DNA of 64,000 bases from CAZKWG01 sp964615375 (GCA_964615375.1 CAZTOW010000010.1:62001-126000); one strand, 5' to 3'. Positions 7,452 through 16,535 are shown, counted from the first letter of the stretch. Translations and numbers: made by a program. The notes: generated by a model from the sequence alone, not told the origin.

Positions 7452-10262
7452 ATGTCCACACAGAAGTCTGCCACGCTGATCGCCCTCCTCCTGCTCGTCG
7501 CATGTAAGGACAAGGAGGGCGAGACCGCCGAGACCGCCGAGACCGGAGACACGGGTGAGACCGCCCACACCGGCGACACCGACACGGCGGAGACGGGCGA
7601 CACGGCGCTCGACGACGAGGAGCTCCCCGAGAGCACCGTGACCGTCGAGGAGGACATCACCTGGGATGAGGACGTCTCGCTGGGCAGCGTGCTGTACATC
7701 CCCGAGGGGGTGACGTTGACCATCCTCGCCGGCGTGACCGTCTCCTTCCAGCCCGGCGCTGGCATCGTCGTGGACGGCACGCTCCTGCTCCAGGGCAACG
7801 AGGACGCGCCGGTCTCCTTCGCCAACGACTACAGCCTGAGCAGCTCCAACTACGGGTTGAACGTGGGCGGCACGGCGGACGCCTCGGTGCTGAACTACGC
7901 CCGCTTCACGGGCATCGACGTGGACCTGGAGGGCAAGGCCACCGACCTGATCCACGACGTCGCCTTCTCCGACGCCACGCTCACGGTGCTGAGCCGCGAC
8001 AGCCTGTTCACCGTGGAGGACTGCACCTTCACGGACAACGCGCGCGACGGGCAGACCAGCATCAACGCCCGGGAGCTGCCCGAGCTGGTGGTGAGCGGCA
8101 GCACGTTCACCGACGGCGCCTATGGCGTCCACTTCAACGGGCTCGCCGACGGGGCCGCGCTGACCGTCTCGAACAGCACGTTTGACGCCATGAGCGTCGC
8201 GGTCATCGTGGGCAACCAGGGCGAGTACGGCCACATCGTGACGCTCAGCGAGCTGGACATCACCAACGCCACCGCCGACGCCATCGCGCTGTACCGCTCG
8301 GAGGCCGACCTCAAGGACATCGTGGTCACCGGCTCGCTGGGTGACGGGCTCTACGCCGACGCGCTCTCCGACGTGGTCGCCGACGAGCTGACCATCAGCG
8401 GCGTGGACGAGGCCTGCGCCTACGTGCTGGGCATGGCCGACCTCAAGCGGATCTCGGCCTCCGACTGCGGGACCTACGGCCTCTTCTTCGGCGAGTACGG
8501 CGCCACCGTCAGCGAGAGCGAGGTGAGCTCCGTGGACAGCGTGGGCATCTACTCCGCCGCTGCCCTCACAGTGAGCGACACGACCGTCAGCGGCACGCCG
8601 AGCCACGGCATCTACGCCCAGGACGGCGCGCTCACCGTCACTGACGTCATGGTCAGCGAGGCCACCGGCTCCGGCGTCTACGCCGAGCGCGGCGCCCTCA
8701 CCGCCCGGGGCTCGACGGTCAGCGACATCGCCGGCAACGGCTTCTACGGGACCTACAACGACGTGGTGGTCTCCGACGTCACGGTGGACGGCGTGCGCGG
8801 CCAGGGCATCTACGCCTACCGGGCCGGGCTCACCATCGAGGCCGGCTCCAGCGGCACCGAGGTCCGCGACGTAGAGGGCTCTGGCGTCTACGCCTTCGAC
8901 GGCACGCTGGACGTCACCGATCTCACCATCAACGACGTGCGCGGCTACGGCATCTACGCCGCCTACGGCGACGCGACGGTCACCGACACCATCATCAACG
9001 GCGCGCTGAGCGGCGGCATCTACGTGGTGCGCGGCGACTTGAGCGTGTACGCCGAGGCCACGGGCGTCCAGATCACGGACGTGGACGGCCACGGCGTCTA
9101 CGTCAACACCGGCAACATCACGGCCTCCGACCTGGAGGTCTCCGACGTCCGCAGCAACGGCGTCTACACCGCCTACGGCGACACCACGCTGACCGACTCC
9201 ACGATCGAGGGCGCCGGCAACATCGGCGCCTACGCGCAGGAGGGCGACCTCGTGGTGGACGGCGTGCAGGTCAGCACGGTGGAGAGCCACGGCTTCTGCG
9301 CCACCGACGGCGACCTGACGATCATGGACTCCATGGTCCAGAACGCCGACGGGCACGGCGCCTACGTGAACACGGGCGAGCTCTCGGTGGAGGGGCTGAC
9401 GGTCGAGACGGTGGGCAGCTACGGCATCTACGTCCTGGGTGGCACCGACGGCGAGACGGTCTACACCGGAACCATCACCGGGGCCGACATCCGCGACACG
9501 CTGGGCGTCGGCATCGCCGGCAGCCGGGCGAACCTCGTGGTGAGCGACTCCTCCGTCGCCGAGACCGGGGCGCAGGGCGTGTACACGGCCAACGGCAACA
9601 TGACGGTGGACACGGTCGGCGTCAACGAGACCGAGAGCCACGGCTTCCACGTGGCCGACGGCTACCTGACGATGACCGACTGCTCGGTGTCCGACGTCCG
9701 CAACACCGCGGTCGCGGTGGCCGTGGGCGCCGCGGAGATCGACGGGATCACGGTGACCGACGAGGACGGCGACGGCGAGAGCGCGGACGACAACGGCGTC
9801 AGCATCTCCGACGTCTGGCACGGCTACACCAACAGCATCACCAACGCCTCCATCTCCAACGTGGGCGGCACGGGGATCTCGGTGGAGCAGGCCGACATCA
9901 GCTACTCGGAGATCATCGAGGCCGGCATCTACGGCATCGTCTTCTCCGACCACGAGGCGTCCAGCGTCACCTACTCGGACATCGTGGACACGGGCTACCG
10001 CGGCATCGTCGGCATCTCGTATGGGGACAACCTGGTCGACGTCAGCTACTCGAACATCACGGGCACCTACGACTGGGCCATCCTCTACGCCCAGAGCGTG
10101 GACAACAACTACGTGGCGGACAACAACGACGCCTCGGGCGCGGACACGACCAACGAGGGCAGCGTCGACGGCAACCGCGACGCGGCCACCACGCAGATCT
10201 CCACCGTGGACGCGATCACCAACGCCCGCAGCAGCGCGGTCTCGGGGACGGGTCCGCGCTAG
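7452..10262 (+). CDS. Large right-handed beta-helix lipoprotein
   Basis: 936 aa. The ATG at 7452 is preceded by GGGAG and gives a type II signal peptide with Cys18 (LLLLVAC). A low-complexity linker of E/T/A/G/D with repeated TAET and TGDT units covers residues 20-55. From about residue 90 to 900 the protein is built of short repeats of roughly 20-25 residues with patterns such as GIYAxxGxLTVSDTTVSG, the signature of a parallel beta-helix (pectate-lyase-like/NosD-like). No obvious catalytic cluster is visible. An exported surface adhesin or carbohydrate-binding protein is plausible. The gene ends in a palindrome shared with the convergent gene's stop. Confidence 0.85.
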   Translation: MSTQKSATLIALLLLVACKDKEGETAETAETGDTGETAHTGDTDTAETGDTALDDEELPESTVTVEEDITWDEDVSLGSVLYIPEGVTLTILAGVTVSFQPGAGIVVDGTLLLQGNEDAPVSFANDYSLSSSNYGLNVGGTADASVLNYARFTGIDVDLEGKATDLIHDVAFSDATLTVLSRDSLFTVEDCTFTDNARDGQTSINARELPELVVSGSTFTDGAYGVHFNGLADGAALTVSNSTFDAMSVAVIVGNQGEYGHIVTLSELDITNATADAIALYRSEADLKDIVVTGSLGDGLYADALSDVVADELTISGVDEACAYVLGMADLKRISASDCGTYGLFFGEYGATVSESEVSSVDSVGIYSAAALTVSDTTVSGTPSHGIYAQDGALTVTDVMVSEATGSGVYAERGALTARGSTVSDIAGNGFYGTYNDVVVSDVTVDGVRGQGIYAYRAGLTIEAGSSGTEVRDVEGSGVYAFDGTLDVTDLTINDVRGYGIYAAYGDATVTDTIINGALSGGIYVVRGDLSVYAEATGVQITDVDGHGVYVNTGNITASDLEVSDVRSNGVYTAYGDTTLTDSTIEGAGNIGAYAQEGDLVVDGVQVSTVESHGFCATDGDLTIMDSMVQNADGHGAYVNTGELSVEGLTVETVGSYGIYVLGGTDGETVYTGTITGADIRDTLGVGIAGSRANLVVSDSSVAETGAQGVYTANGNMTVDTVGVNETESHGFHVADGYLTMTDCSVSDVRNTAVAVAVGAAEIDGITVTDEDGDGESADDNGVSISDVWHGYTNSITNASISNVGGTGISVEQADISYSEIIEAGIYGIVFSDHEASSVTYSDIVDTGYRGIVGISYGDNLVDVSYSNITGTYDWAILYAQSVDNNYVADNNDASGADTTNEGSVDGNRDAATTQISTVDAITNARSSAVSGTGPR

Positions 10263-10271
10263 ATAATCTAG
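10259..10271. repeat. Palindromic motif CTAG-N5-CTAG, copy A (supplies two stop codons)
   Basis: CTAGATAATCTAG is a perfect 13-bp palindrome with a single central base. The left TAG (10260-10262) ends the plus-strand beta-helix gene. The right half read on the minus strand gives the TAG (10270-10268) ending the lamin-tail gene. Only 5 bp separate the two coding regions. The identical 13-mer recurs at 19360-19372 and a variant at 45351-45363. No T-rich tail follows, so it is not an obvious intrinsic terminator. Confidence 0.7.
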
Positions 10272-11485
10272 TCTCTCGGGAAGTACTCGGCTTCGAGCGT
10301 CAGGTCGAAGCCGAGGTCCGAGCTGTCGGCGGCCGACTGGTGGACCTCCACCGCCAGCACGTTGTCGCCCTCGACCAGCAGCGTCTCGTCCACCGCGAAG
10401 GCCCCGTACCCGGTCTCGTCGGTGGTCGAGCTCGTCGCCAGCGTGTCGAAGCTGATCTCACCCTCGGGGATGTTCGAGGAGCGCTCGACCTCTGTGCCGT
10501 TGAGGTAGACCACCGCGCCGTCGTCCGCCAGGAGCCCGCCGGTCACCGACGTGTAGAGATCGACGTCCGTGGCTGAGAACACGATGCGGAAGTAGGTGGT
10601 GATGTACTTGTCCGAGCTGTCGTCGCCGTAGCCGACCTCGGTGACGATGTGGGAGTCGCCGTAGCCCAGCGGCCCCACGCCCTCGCTCCAGGTGCTGTCG
10701 TCGTAGTCCAGCGCGGTCCAGTCCCCGTCCGGCTCGCTGCCCAGGTCCCAGTAGGCCCAGGTGCTGCCGGCCTCGATGATCTCCAGCTCCTCGGGCTCGG
10801 CCGGGTCGTTGGTGCTGCCTGGGGTGCCGCCGTAGACGAACTCCCAGCAGCCCGTGGCCTCCGAGCAGCAGTCGGTCACCCGGGCCGCGGAGATGTCGGT
10901 CTCCACGTAGCCGTAGGTGATCAGGCTCCCGCGCCCGTCCGGCGCGAAGACGCCGATGGTCCCGCCGTCCTGGCTCATCTTGAGGCCGAGGTGCATGGGC
11001 CCCAGGTCCGGCTGGTCGTCCGCGTAGAGCACGATGAAGGCGCCCGGCTCCAGCACCAGACCTCCGTGCATCTCGAAGAGCTCCGGGTCCTCCGCGTCGT
11101 CGGTCAGCGTCCAGCCGTCGAGCTCGATGGCCTCGTCGCCCGGGTTGTGCAGCTCGATCCAGTCGGAGTAGGTGCCGAACTCGTCGGCGAGCGCCGAGTC
11201 GTTGTCCGGCATGAACTCGTTGATGCAGAGCTCGAGCGGCTTGTTCGGGTCCCAGGGCTCGCCGGTCTCGGCGGTCTCGGCGCTGTGCGCGGTCTCGGCG
11301 GTCTCCGCGGTCTCGGCGGTCTCCCCGCTCCCGCCGGTCTCGCCGCTGTGGCCGGTCTCCTGGGAGTCGGGCGTGGGGGAGGTGTCGGTGTCGGCGGGCG
11401 TGGAGTCGCACTCGCCGATGCACACCTCGCTCTTGTCCATGGGGCAGGCGCCAAGCAGGAGGGGGAGCAGCAGGGTGTACTTCAT
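10268..11485 (-). CDS. Lamin-tail-domain lipoprotein
   Basis: 405 aa, start at 11485 overlapping the CotH stop by 4 nt. The type II signal peptide has Cys14 (LLLGAC) and is followed by a Thr/Glu/Gly linker with TAET repeats. Residues about 75-200 match the lamin-tail domain: INEFMPDN, WIELHNPG and LDGWTLTDD are its typical strands. The C-terminal 170 residues form a beta-sandwich resembling galactose-binding-like modules (FRIVFSATDVD, GAVVYLNGTEV, NVLAVEVHQ). Proteins of this design often travel with CotH-family kinases, as here. A role at the cell surface is inferred. Confidence 0.85.
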   Translation of the reverse strand: MKYTLLLPLLLGACPMDKSEVCIGECDSTPADTDTSPTPDSQETGHSGETGGSGETAETAETAETAHSAETAETGEPWDPNKPLELCINEFMPDNDSALADEFGTYSDWIELHNPGDEAIELDGWTLTDDAEDPELFEMHGGLVLEPGAFIVLYADDQPDLGPMHLGLKMSQDGGTIGVFAPDGRGSLITYGYVETDISAARVTDCCSEATGCWEFVYGGTPGSTNDPAEPEELEIIEAGSTWAYWDLGSEPDGDWTALDYDDSTWSEGVGPLGYGDSHIVTEVGYGDDSSDKYITTYFRIVFSATDVDLYTSVTGGLLADDGAVVYLNGTEVERSSNIPEGEISFDTLATSSTTDETGYGAFAVDETLLVEGDNVLAVEVHQSAADSSDLGFDLTLEAEYFPRD

Positions 11486-12849
11486 TCGAGATCCCAGAAG
11501 GTCTTCATGTAGTCGGGGCGCAGCATGACGAAGGTGCTGACATAACCCTGGTAGTAGACGACGTTGATGCTGGAGCACTCCTTCCGGGGGTCCGCCTCGG
11601 CGTAGTCCTTGATGAGCGCCGACCAGGCGTCGATGTCCGCCTGGATGGCCGTGGTGTCCATCGCATCCACCACCACCTGCGCCTTCTCCTTCCAGGCGGC
11701 GTTGCAGGTCGCGTCGTTGTGGCAGGCCATCGCCAGCAGGCCGTAGGGGACCGCCCAGCTCATGCCCCAGTCGGAGTCATTGAGGTGCGAGTAGTCCATG
11801 TCCCAGGGGAGGAACTCCATCTTCCCGTCGGCCGCGTCGAAGTAGAGGAAGTTGTTGTTCCGGTTGAGCGCGTAGCCGTCGTTGTGGCCCACCCACTGCT
11901 CGACCGCCCAGTAGGTCAGCACCTCGTCCCAGTCCACGTAGTCGGACATGGCGGTGTAGAACTCGTCCGTCCCCGCGTAGGTGGCGAGGGCCTCGGCCAC
12001 CGCCATGACGTCGGCGTTGTCGACGTCGGTGCCCTCCTCCTGCTCGTAGAGGGGCACGAGATCCGCGCGCAGGTCCAGCAGGGTGTAGGAATAGCCGCCG
12101 TAATAGACGTACTTCCCGTCGTAGAGGTTGCCCGAGGGGTCGGCGTAGTACCGATCGAGCAGCTCCTGGTTCGGCTGCTCGAGGATGTTGTAGAGGCCGT
12201 AGGGCTCGTCGTTGACCGTCACCCAGGCGTAGCCGGTGCGCTGGGCGGCGATCCCTGCGTCCCGAAACGCCTTGTAGGCGACGTGCTCCTTGACCATGGA
12301 GCAGTCCACCACCATGTTGTTCAGGTTCAGCTTCTTCAGCCCGTAGAAGGTCTGATCCGGCACGTAGGCGTTGAAGTCTACCTTGAAGGCCGCCTTCTGG
12401 TAGAGGTTGCGGAAGGACCCGATCTTGCCCTTGAGCCGCAGCCCCACGCTCTCCACCGTCATCCCGTCGATGATGATGTTCCCCTCCACGTAGGAGTAGG
12501 GGTCCGAGTTGAGCGCGGTGGCGGACTCCTCCGAGAAGTAGATGTCGATGCTGTGGACCTCATCGTCGGAGAACAGCCAGCCGGCCGGGTCGTCCATGCC
12601 GTCCACGGTCTCGTCCACCACCAGGGGCTCGGCCGTCTCGGCGGGCGCCGTGTCACCGGTGTGCGCGGTCTCCGCGGTCTCGGCGCTGTGGGCCGTCTCC
12701 GCGGTCTCCGTCGCGCTCTCGCCCGTGTGGGCGGTCTCGACGGTGTCCACGACCGGCGGGTCGGACTCCTCGGGGGGGGTGCTCTCTGGGGAAGCGCTCT
12801 CTTTGGGCTCCCCCGTGCAGGCTGTCAGGAACAGGAACAGGGACCACAT
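11482..12849 (-). CDS. CotH-family protein (spore-coat kinase-like), lipoprotein
   Basis: 455 aa. The signal peptide with Cys11 (LFLTAC) is followed by a long linker rich in TAET/TGES. The CotH domain spans about residues 95-450: VGLRLKGKIGSFR, KAAFKVDFN, LKKLNLNNM, GLYNILEQ, NNFLYFDAADGKMEFLPWDMDYS. The last segment holds the WDxDY motif near the metal and ATP site of CotH kinases. CotH proteins of Bacillus phosphorylate coat proteins, and secreted bacterial relatives are common but mostly uncharacterised. Translationally coupled to the lamin-tail gene. A TATGAT box about 20 bp upstream could be a -10 element but lacks a clear -35 partner. Confidence 0.88.
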   Translation of the reverse strand: MWSLFLFLTACTGEPKESASPESTPPEESDPPVVDTVETAHTGESATETAETAHSAETAETAHTGDTAPAETAEPLVVDETVDGMDDPAGWLFSDDEVHSIDIYFSEESATALNSDPYSYVEGNIIIDGMTVESVGLRLKGKIGSFRNLYQKAAFKVDFNAYVPDQTFYGLKKLNLNNMVVDCSMVKEHVAYKAFRDAGIAAQRTGYAWVTVNDEPYGLYNILEQPNQELLDRYYADPSGNLYDGKYVYYGGYSYTLLDLRADLVPLYEQEEGTDVDNADVMAVAEALATYAGTDEFYTAMSDYVDWDEVLTYWAVEQWVGHNDGYALNRNNNFLYFDAADGKMEFLPWDMDYSHLNDSDWGMSWAVPYGLLAMACHNDATCNAAWKEKAQVVVDAMDTTAIQADIDAWSALIKDYAEADPRKECSSINVVYYQGYVSTFVMLRPDYMKTFWDLE

Positions 12850-12958
12850 GCGTCACTCCAGCGCGCGATCATACGCCAATCCAGGCCCACCGTGTGCCTG
12901 TTCTGGAGGGTTGGCCACGGGGCTTGATCTCTGACGCGCGGTGTGCAACTTGTGCCTC

Positions 12959-13846
12959 ATGAGATTCATCACGCGCATCGCCCTCTTCATCGTCACCAAC
13001 CTCGCCGTCCTCCTGCTGCTGAGCTTCGTCGTCCGGGTGCTCGGGCTCGACGTGGCCCTGCACCAGCGCGGGCTCAACGTGGAGGCGCTGTTGGCGTTCT
13101 CCGCGATCATGGGCTTCGCCGGCTCGTTCATCTCGCTGCTCCTGTCGAAGTTCATGGCGAAGCTCGGCACGCGGGCCCAGGTCATCACCACCCCGCGGAC
13201 CGAGGAGGAGGCCTGGCTGCTGGAGACCGTGCGCCAGCAGGCTCAGCGCGCGGGCATCGGCATGCCTGAGGTCGCCATCTACCCGAGCATGGACGTCAAC
13301 GCCTTCGCCACTGGCGCGCGGCGCAACGCCGCCCTCGTGGCCGTCAGCGAGGGGCTCCTGCGCGGCATGAGCCGGCGCGAGGTGGAGGCGGTGCTGGCCC
13401 ACGAGATCAGCCACGTCGCCAACGGGGACATGGTGACCCTCACCCTCATCCAGGGCGTGGTCAACACCTTCGTCATCTTCCTGGCGCGGGTCATCGGCTA
13501 CTTCGTGGACACCGCGATCCTGAAGAACGAGAAGGGCCGCGGCATCGGCTACTGGCTCACGGTCATGGTCGCCGAGCTCCTGCTCGGCCTGCTGGCCAGC
13601 ATCGTGGTGATGTGGTTCAGCCGCCGCCGCGAGTTCCGCGCCGACGCCGGGGCCGCCGCCCTGGTGGGGCCGGAGCCGATGATCGCCGCCCTGCGCCGCC
13701 TGCAGCGCATCCACGAGCCGGCCGCGCTCCCGCAGAGCATCCAGGCCTTCGGCATCCGCGGCGCGCCCAAGGGTCGCTTCTTCCGCCTCTTCCTCTCCCA
13801 CCCGCCGCTGGAGGAGCGCATCGCCGCCCTCGGCGGGCAGGTCTGA
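12959..13846 (+). CDS. htpX: Membrane zinc metalloprotease HtpX
   Basis: 295 aa from the ATG at 12959, which gives the same N-terminus as known HtpX (RIALFIVTNLAVL). A GTG at 12941 would add six residues. Two N-terminal membrane segments (about 5-25 and 33-52) precede the HEISH zinc site (His148, Glu149, His152). Further hydrophobic segments follow around 160-210, then EFRADAGAA, which carries the third ligand. HtpX degrades misfolded inner-membrane proteins together with FtsH. Neighbouring BamD-like and DegP-like genes make this an envelope quality-control cluster. Length and motifs agree with the family. Confidence 0.95.
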   Translation: MRFITRIALFIVTNLAVLLLLSFVVRVLGLDVALHQRGLNVEALLAFSAIMGFAGSFISLLLSKFMAKLGTRAQVITTPRTEEEAWLLETVRQQAQRAGIGMPEVAIYPSMDVNAFATGARRNAALVAVSEGLLRGMSRREVEAVLAHEISHVANGDMVTLTLIQGVVNTFVIFLARVIGYFVDTAILKNEKGRGIGYWLTVMVAELLLGLLASIVVMWFSRRREFRADAGAAALVGPEPMIAALRRLQRIHEPAALPQSIQAFGIRGAPKGRFFRLFLSHPPLEERIAALGGQV

Positions 13847-13852
13847 GCGAGC

Positions 13853-14659
13853 TCAGCGCAGGCGCTCCAGCTCCCGGCGGAGCGCCTCCGCGCCGGCCTT
13901 CGTCTCCGGGTCCGCGCTCATCTCCAGCTGGCGCGCGCGCAGCTCCAGCCCGGAGATCACGGCCTGCCGGTTCTCCGGCGCCTGAGCGTCCAGGGCCTGA
14001 TCCAGCAGGGTGATGGCCTCGGGCAGGTGCGAGGTCGCGGCGTACTGGCTGGCGAGCCCATAGGCGCGGCCCTGCACGGCGGGCCAGGCCTCGCGCCGCG
14101 CGTAGAAGCGCGCGATCAGGAGCTCCTTCTTCGCCAGGCGCTCCTCCGCCTCGGCCAGGAACTCCTGCACCTCGGGGACGTGCTCACTCTCCGGGTAGAG
14201 CTGCACGAAGTTGCGCCAGGTGTCGCGGGCCTGCACGGTCCAGGTCTGGTCGCGGCCGGCCGCCTTGGGGGCCTTCTTCACCAGGGTGGAGCCGATGCGG
14301 AAGTAGACGTAGTCCAGGCAGCGGTAGGGCTTGCACTCGTCGCCGGGCAGGCCCTGGGGGTGCAGGGAGATGAAGTCCTCGTACTCCAGCCGCGCCTGAT
14401 CGAAGTCGCCCTTCTTGAAGTACACGTCGGCGATGGCCAGGGACGCGCGCACGGAGAGCGGGTGGTCCTGGTGGTAGATGCGGATCCGGTTCAGGACCTC
14501 CAGCGCCTTTGTGTAGTTGCTCCGGTTCATGGCCCGGATGCCCTCGTCGAACTGCTCCTGGAGCGTGGGCTCCGGCTTCGCCGCGCGGACCGGCGAGCCC
14601 AGCGCGAGCAGGGCGAGCAGCAGGAGGGAGAACCTGGAGGGCGACCGTGCGGTCGGCAT
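13853..14659 (-). CDS. BamD/YfiO-like TPR protein, without a lipobox
   Basis: 268 aa. A signal peptide (cleavage after ...SPVRAA) is followed by TPR-like helical repeats: FDEGIRAMNRSNYTKALEVL, VRASLAIADVYFKKGDFDQA and a third repeat around residue 145 (FVQLYPESEHVPEVQEFLAEAE). This is the architecture of the outer-membrane assembly lipoprotein BamD. Unlike BamD there is no cysteine at the signal-peptide end, so this copy is predicted to be a soluble periplasmic protein. It may not be the essential BAM subunit. It converges with htpX (6 bp apart) and diverges from the DegP-like gene. Confidence 0.75.
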   Translation of the reverse strand: MPTARSPSRFSLLLLALLALGSPVRAAKPEPTLQEQFDEGIRAMNRSNYTKALEVLNRIRIYHQDHPLSVRASLAIADVYFKKGDFDQARLEYEDFISLHPQGLPGDECKPYRCLDYVYFRIGSTLVKKAPKAAGRDQTWTVQARDTWRNFVQLYPESEHVPEVQEFLAEAEERLAKKELLIARFYARREAWPAVQGRAYGLASQYAATSHLPEAITLLDQALDAQAPENRQAVISGLELRARQLEMSADPETKAGAEALRRELERLR

Positions 14660-14826
14660 GTGCGGGCCCCGAAGTGAAGCTCCGCTCCCGATAGCGCGTC
14701 AGCGCCGCTCCCGCACGTCCGCGCGACGATCCCGCCCCGGGGCCACGCCGGGCCCACGCTCCGGTCGCGGGCGCCTTGCCGGTGCCCGCGGCGTGCCTAA
14801 CCTTCACCACGCTGGAAAAGCCCCCC

Positions 14827-16233
14827 GTGAATCGCACCGACCGAAACCTCCTGCTGCTCCTGGGCGCCGCCTTCGTCGCGGGCGTCACTGTCGCCGCCGC
14901 GACCGGCGCCTTCGCCACCCGCCCCGAGCTCCCGGCCCCCGGCGAGGCCGCGCCCGCGGAGCAGACGGGTGAACCGGCCCCGACCCCCGGGGCGAGCACG
15001 CTCGCCGCCTCCGAGGAGGCGCGGCGGACGCCCATCGTCGAGGCGGTGGAGCGCGTGGCCCCGGCGGTGGTCTCCATCACGACCTCCACCCCCGTCCAGA
15101 GCTGGTTCGGCACCCAGAACGCCTCCTCGGACGGCTCGGGCGTGGTCATCGACGCGAGCGGGCTCGTCCTCACCAACGCCCACGTCGTCGCCCAGGCCCA
15201 GACCATCAAGGCCAGCTTCGTGGACGGCGCCGCCTACGAGGCGCGCGTGCTGGGCCTCGACGAGAACCTGGACCTCGCCGTGCTGCAGCTCGAGGGCGCC
15301 AGGGACCTCGTCGCCGTGCCCATCGGCTCCAGCGCCGGCCTCATGCTGGGCGAGCCGGTCATCGCCATCGGCAACCCCTACGGGCTCGGCCACACCGTGA
15401 CGACCGGGGTGGTCAGCAGCCTGCACCGCTCGCTGGAGACGCGGCAGCGGGTCTACCAGGACTTCCTCCAGACGGACGCCAGCATCAACCCTGGGAATTC
15501 CGGCGGCCCCCTGCTGGACATCCGCGGCCGCCTCATCGGCATCAACACGGCCATCTACGCCGAGGGCCAGAACATCGGCTTCGCCATCCCGTCGGACCGC
15601 GCCATCAAGATCGCCAAGGATCTCGCCCAGTTCGGCACGGTGCAGGCGCCCTGGCTGGGGGTGGACCTCCTCGATCTCTCCGTGCGCACGCGCGACGGCG
15701 TGCGCGGGGCGGTCAAGGTGTCGAAGGTCTACTCCGGCACCGGAGCCGAGCGGGGCGGCCTGCAGGTGGGCGACGTGCTGGTCGAGGTGGATGGCCGCGC
15801 CATCCAGGGCCGCGGCGACCTGAACGCCTACCTGGCCACCTACGATCCCGGCCAGGTGGTGCGCCTGGTCGCCCTGCGCGGCGAAAGCAAGCTCGAGCTG
15901 AGCGTGAGCAGCCAGGCCCTCGCCGCCGACGTGGTGGACCGCACCCTCAGCGCCGTGCTCGGGGTGGAGATCGCCGAGTACGACTCCGAAGAGGGACTCA
16001 AGCACCAGCCTCGGGTCCGCGGCGTCGTGGTCACCCGCGCCACCCAGGGCGGCGCCTGGCAGAAGGCCGGGCTGCGCGCGGGCGACGTCATCGCCGAGGT
16101 GAGCGGCCAGCGGGTCACCACCACGGCCGAGCTCCGCCAGATCCTCCTCCGCGCCAAGATCGGCCACCGCGGCAGCGTGCTGGTCACGGTCTGGCGCGGC
16201 CCCTCCTCCGGCCGCTTCGAGCTGCCCATCTGA
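14827..16233 (+). CDS. DegP/HtrA-like periplasmic serine protease with two PDZ domains
   Basis: 468 aa from a GTG at 14827, which puts a signal-anchor (LLLLLGAAFVAGVTVAAATG) right at the N-terminus. A longer in-frame start at 14776 is possible but not supported by a ribosome-binding site. The trypsin-like domain has the full triad: His119 in TNAHVV, Asp149 in NLDLAVL, Ser225 in GNSGGPL. PDZ1 covers about 285-370 and PDZ2 about 390-465. HtrA proteases degrade or refold damaged envelope proteins. It is followed after 29 bp by a DUF1844 gene, probably co-transcribed. Confidence 0.93.
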   Translation: MNRTDRNLLLLLGAAFVAGVTVAAATGAFATRPELPAPGEAAPAEQTGEPAPTPGASTLAASEEARRTPIVEAVERVAPAVVSITTSTPVQSWFGTQNASSDGSGVVIDASGLVLTNAHVVAQAQTIKASFVDGAAYEARVLGLDENLDLAVLQLEGARDLVAVPIGSSAGLMLGEPVIAIGNPYGLGHTVTTGVVSSLHRSLETRQRVYQDFLQTDASINPGNSGGPLLDIRGRLIGINTAIYAEGQNIGFAIPSDRAIKIAKDLAQFGTVQAPWLGVDLLDLSVRTRDGVRGAVKVSKVYSGTGAERGGLQVGDVLVEVDGRAIQGRGDLNAYLATYDPGQVVRLVALRGESKLELSVSSQALAADVVDRTLSAVLGVEIAEYDSEEGLKHQPRVRGVVVTRATQGGAWQKAGLRAGDVIAEVSGQRVTTTAELRQILLRAKIGHRGSVLVTVWRGPSSGRFELPI

Positions 16234-16262
16234 AACCTCCCTCCGCCCCGAGAGACGCGCTC

Positions 16263-16535
16263 ATGCCCGATCCGACGCCCAGCCCCGAGAACCTGCCCGT
16301 CAGCTTCGCCTCCTTCCTGGTCAGCCTGGGCAGCTCCGCCCTGGTGCACATGGGCGAGGTGCCCGATCCTCAGACCGGGCGGGCCGAGAAGGACCTCCTG
16401 CTGGCCAGCCACACCATCGACGTGCTGGCCCTGCTGCAGGACAAGACGCGCGGCAACCTCGACGAGGACGAGAGCCGCCTGCTCGACGCGCTGCTGGCCG
16501 AGCTGCGCACGAAGATGGCCGAGGCGCGCGGCTGA
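16263..16535 (+). CDS. DUF1844 family small protein
   Basis: 90 aa. The central region FASFLVSLGSSALVHMGEVPDP, then LASHTIDVLALLQDKTRGNL and LLDALLAELRTKM match the small DUF1844 family found widely in Deltaproteobacteria, Planctomycetes and Acidobacteria. No enzymatic function is known. It is predicted soluble and mostly helical, and probably forms the tail of the DegP-like transcription unit. Confidence 0.85.
   Translation: MPDPTPSPENLPVSFASFLVSLGSSALVHMGEVPDPQTGRAEKDLLLASHTIDVLALLQDKTRGNLDEDESRLLDALLAELRTKMAEARG

Noticed and set aside
5718..9953. 4.2-kb open frame on the minus strand opposite the LolA-like, barrel and beta-helix genes
   Set aside because: It is a shadow of GC-rich coding DNA. 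It spans two intergenic boundaries, lacks a ribosome-binding site and has Val/Asp/Gly/His-rich nonsense composition.
12868..12873. TATGAT box upstream of the CotH gene as a promoter
   Set aside because: A good -10 sequence, but no -35-like hexamer at 16-18 bp. Mentioned only in the gene entry.
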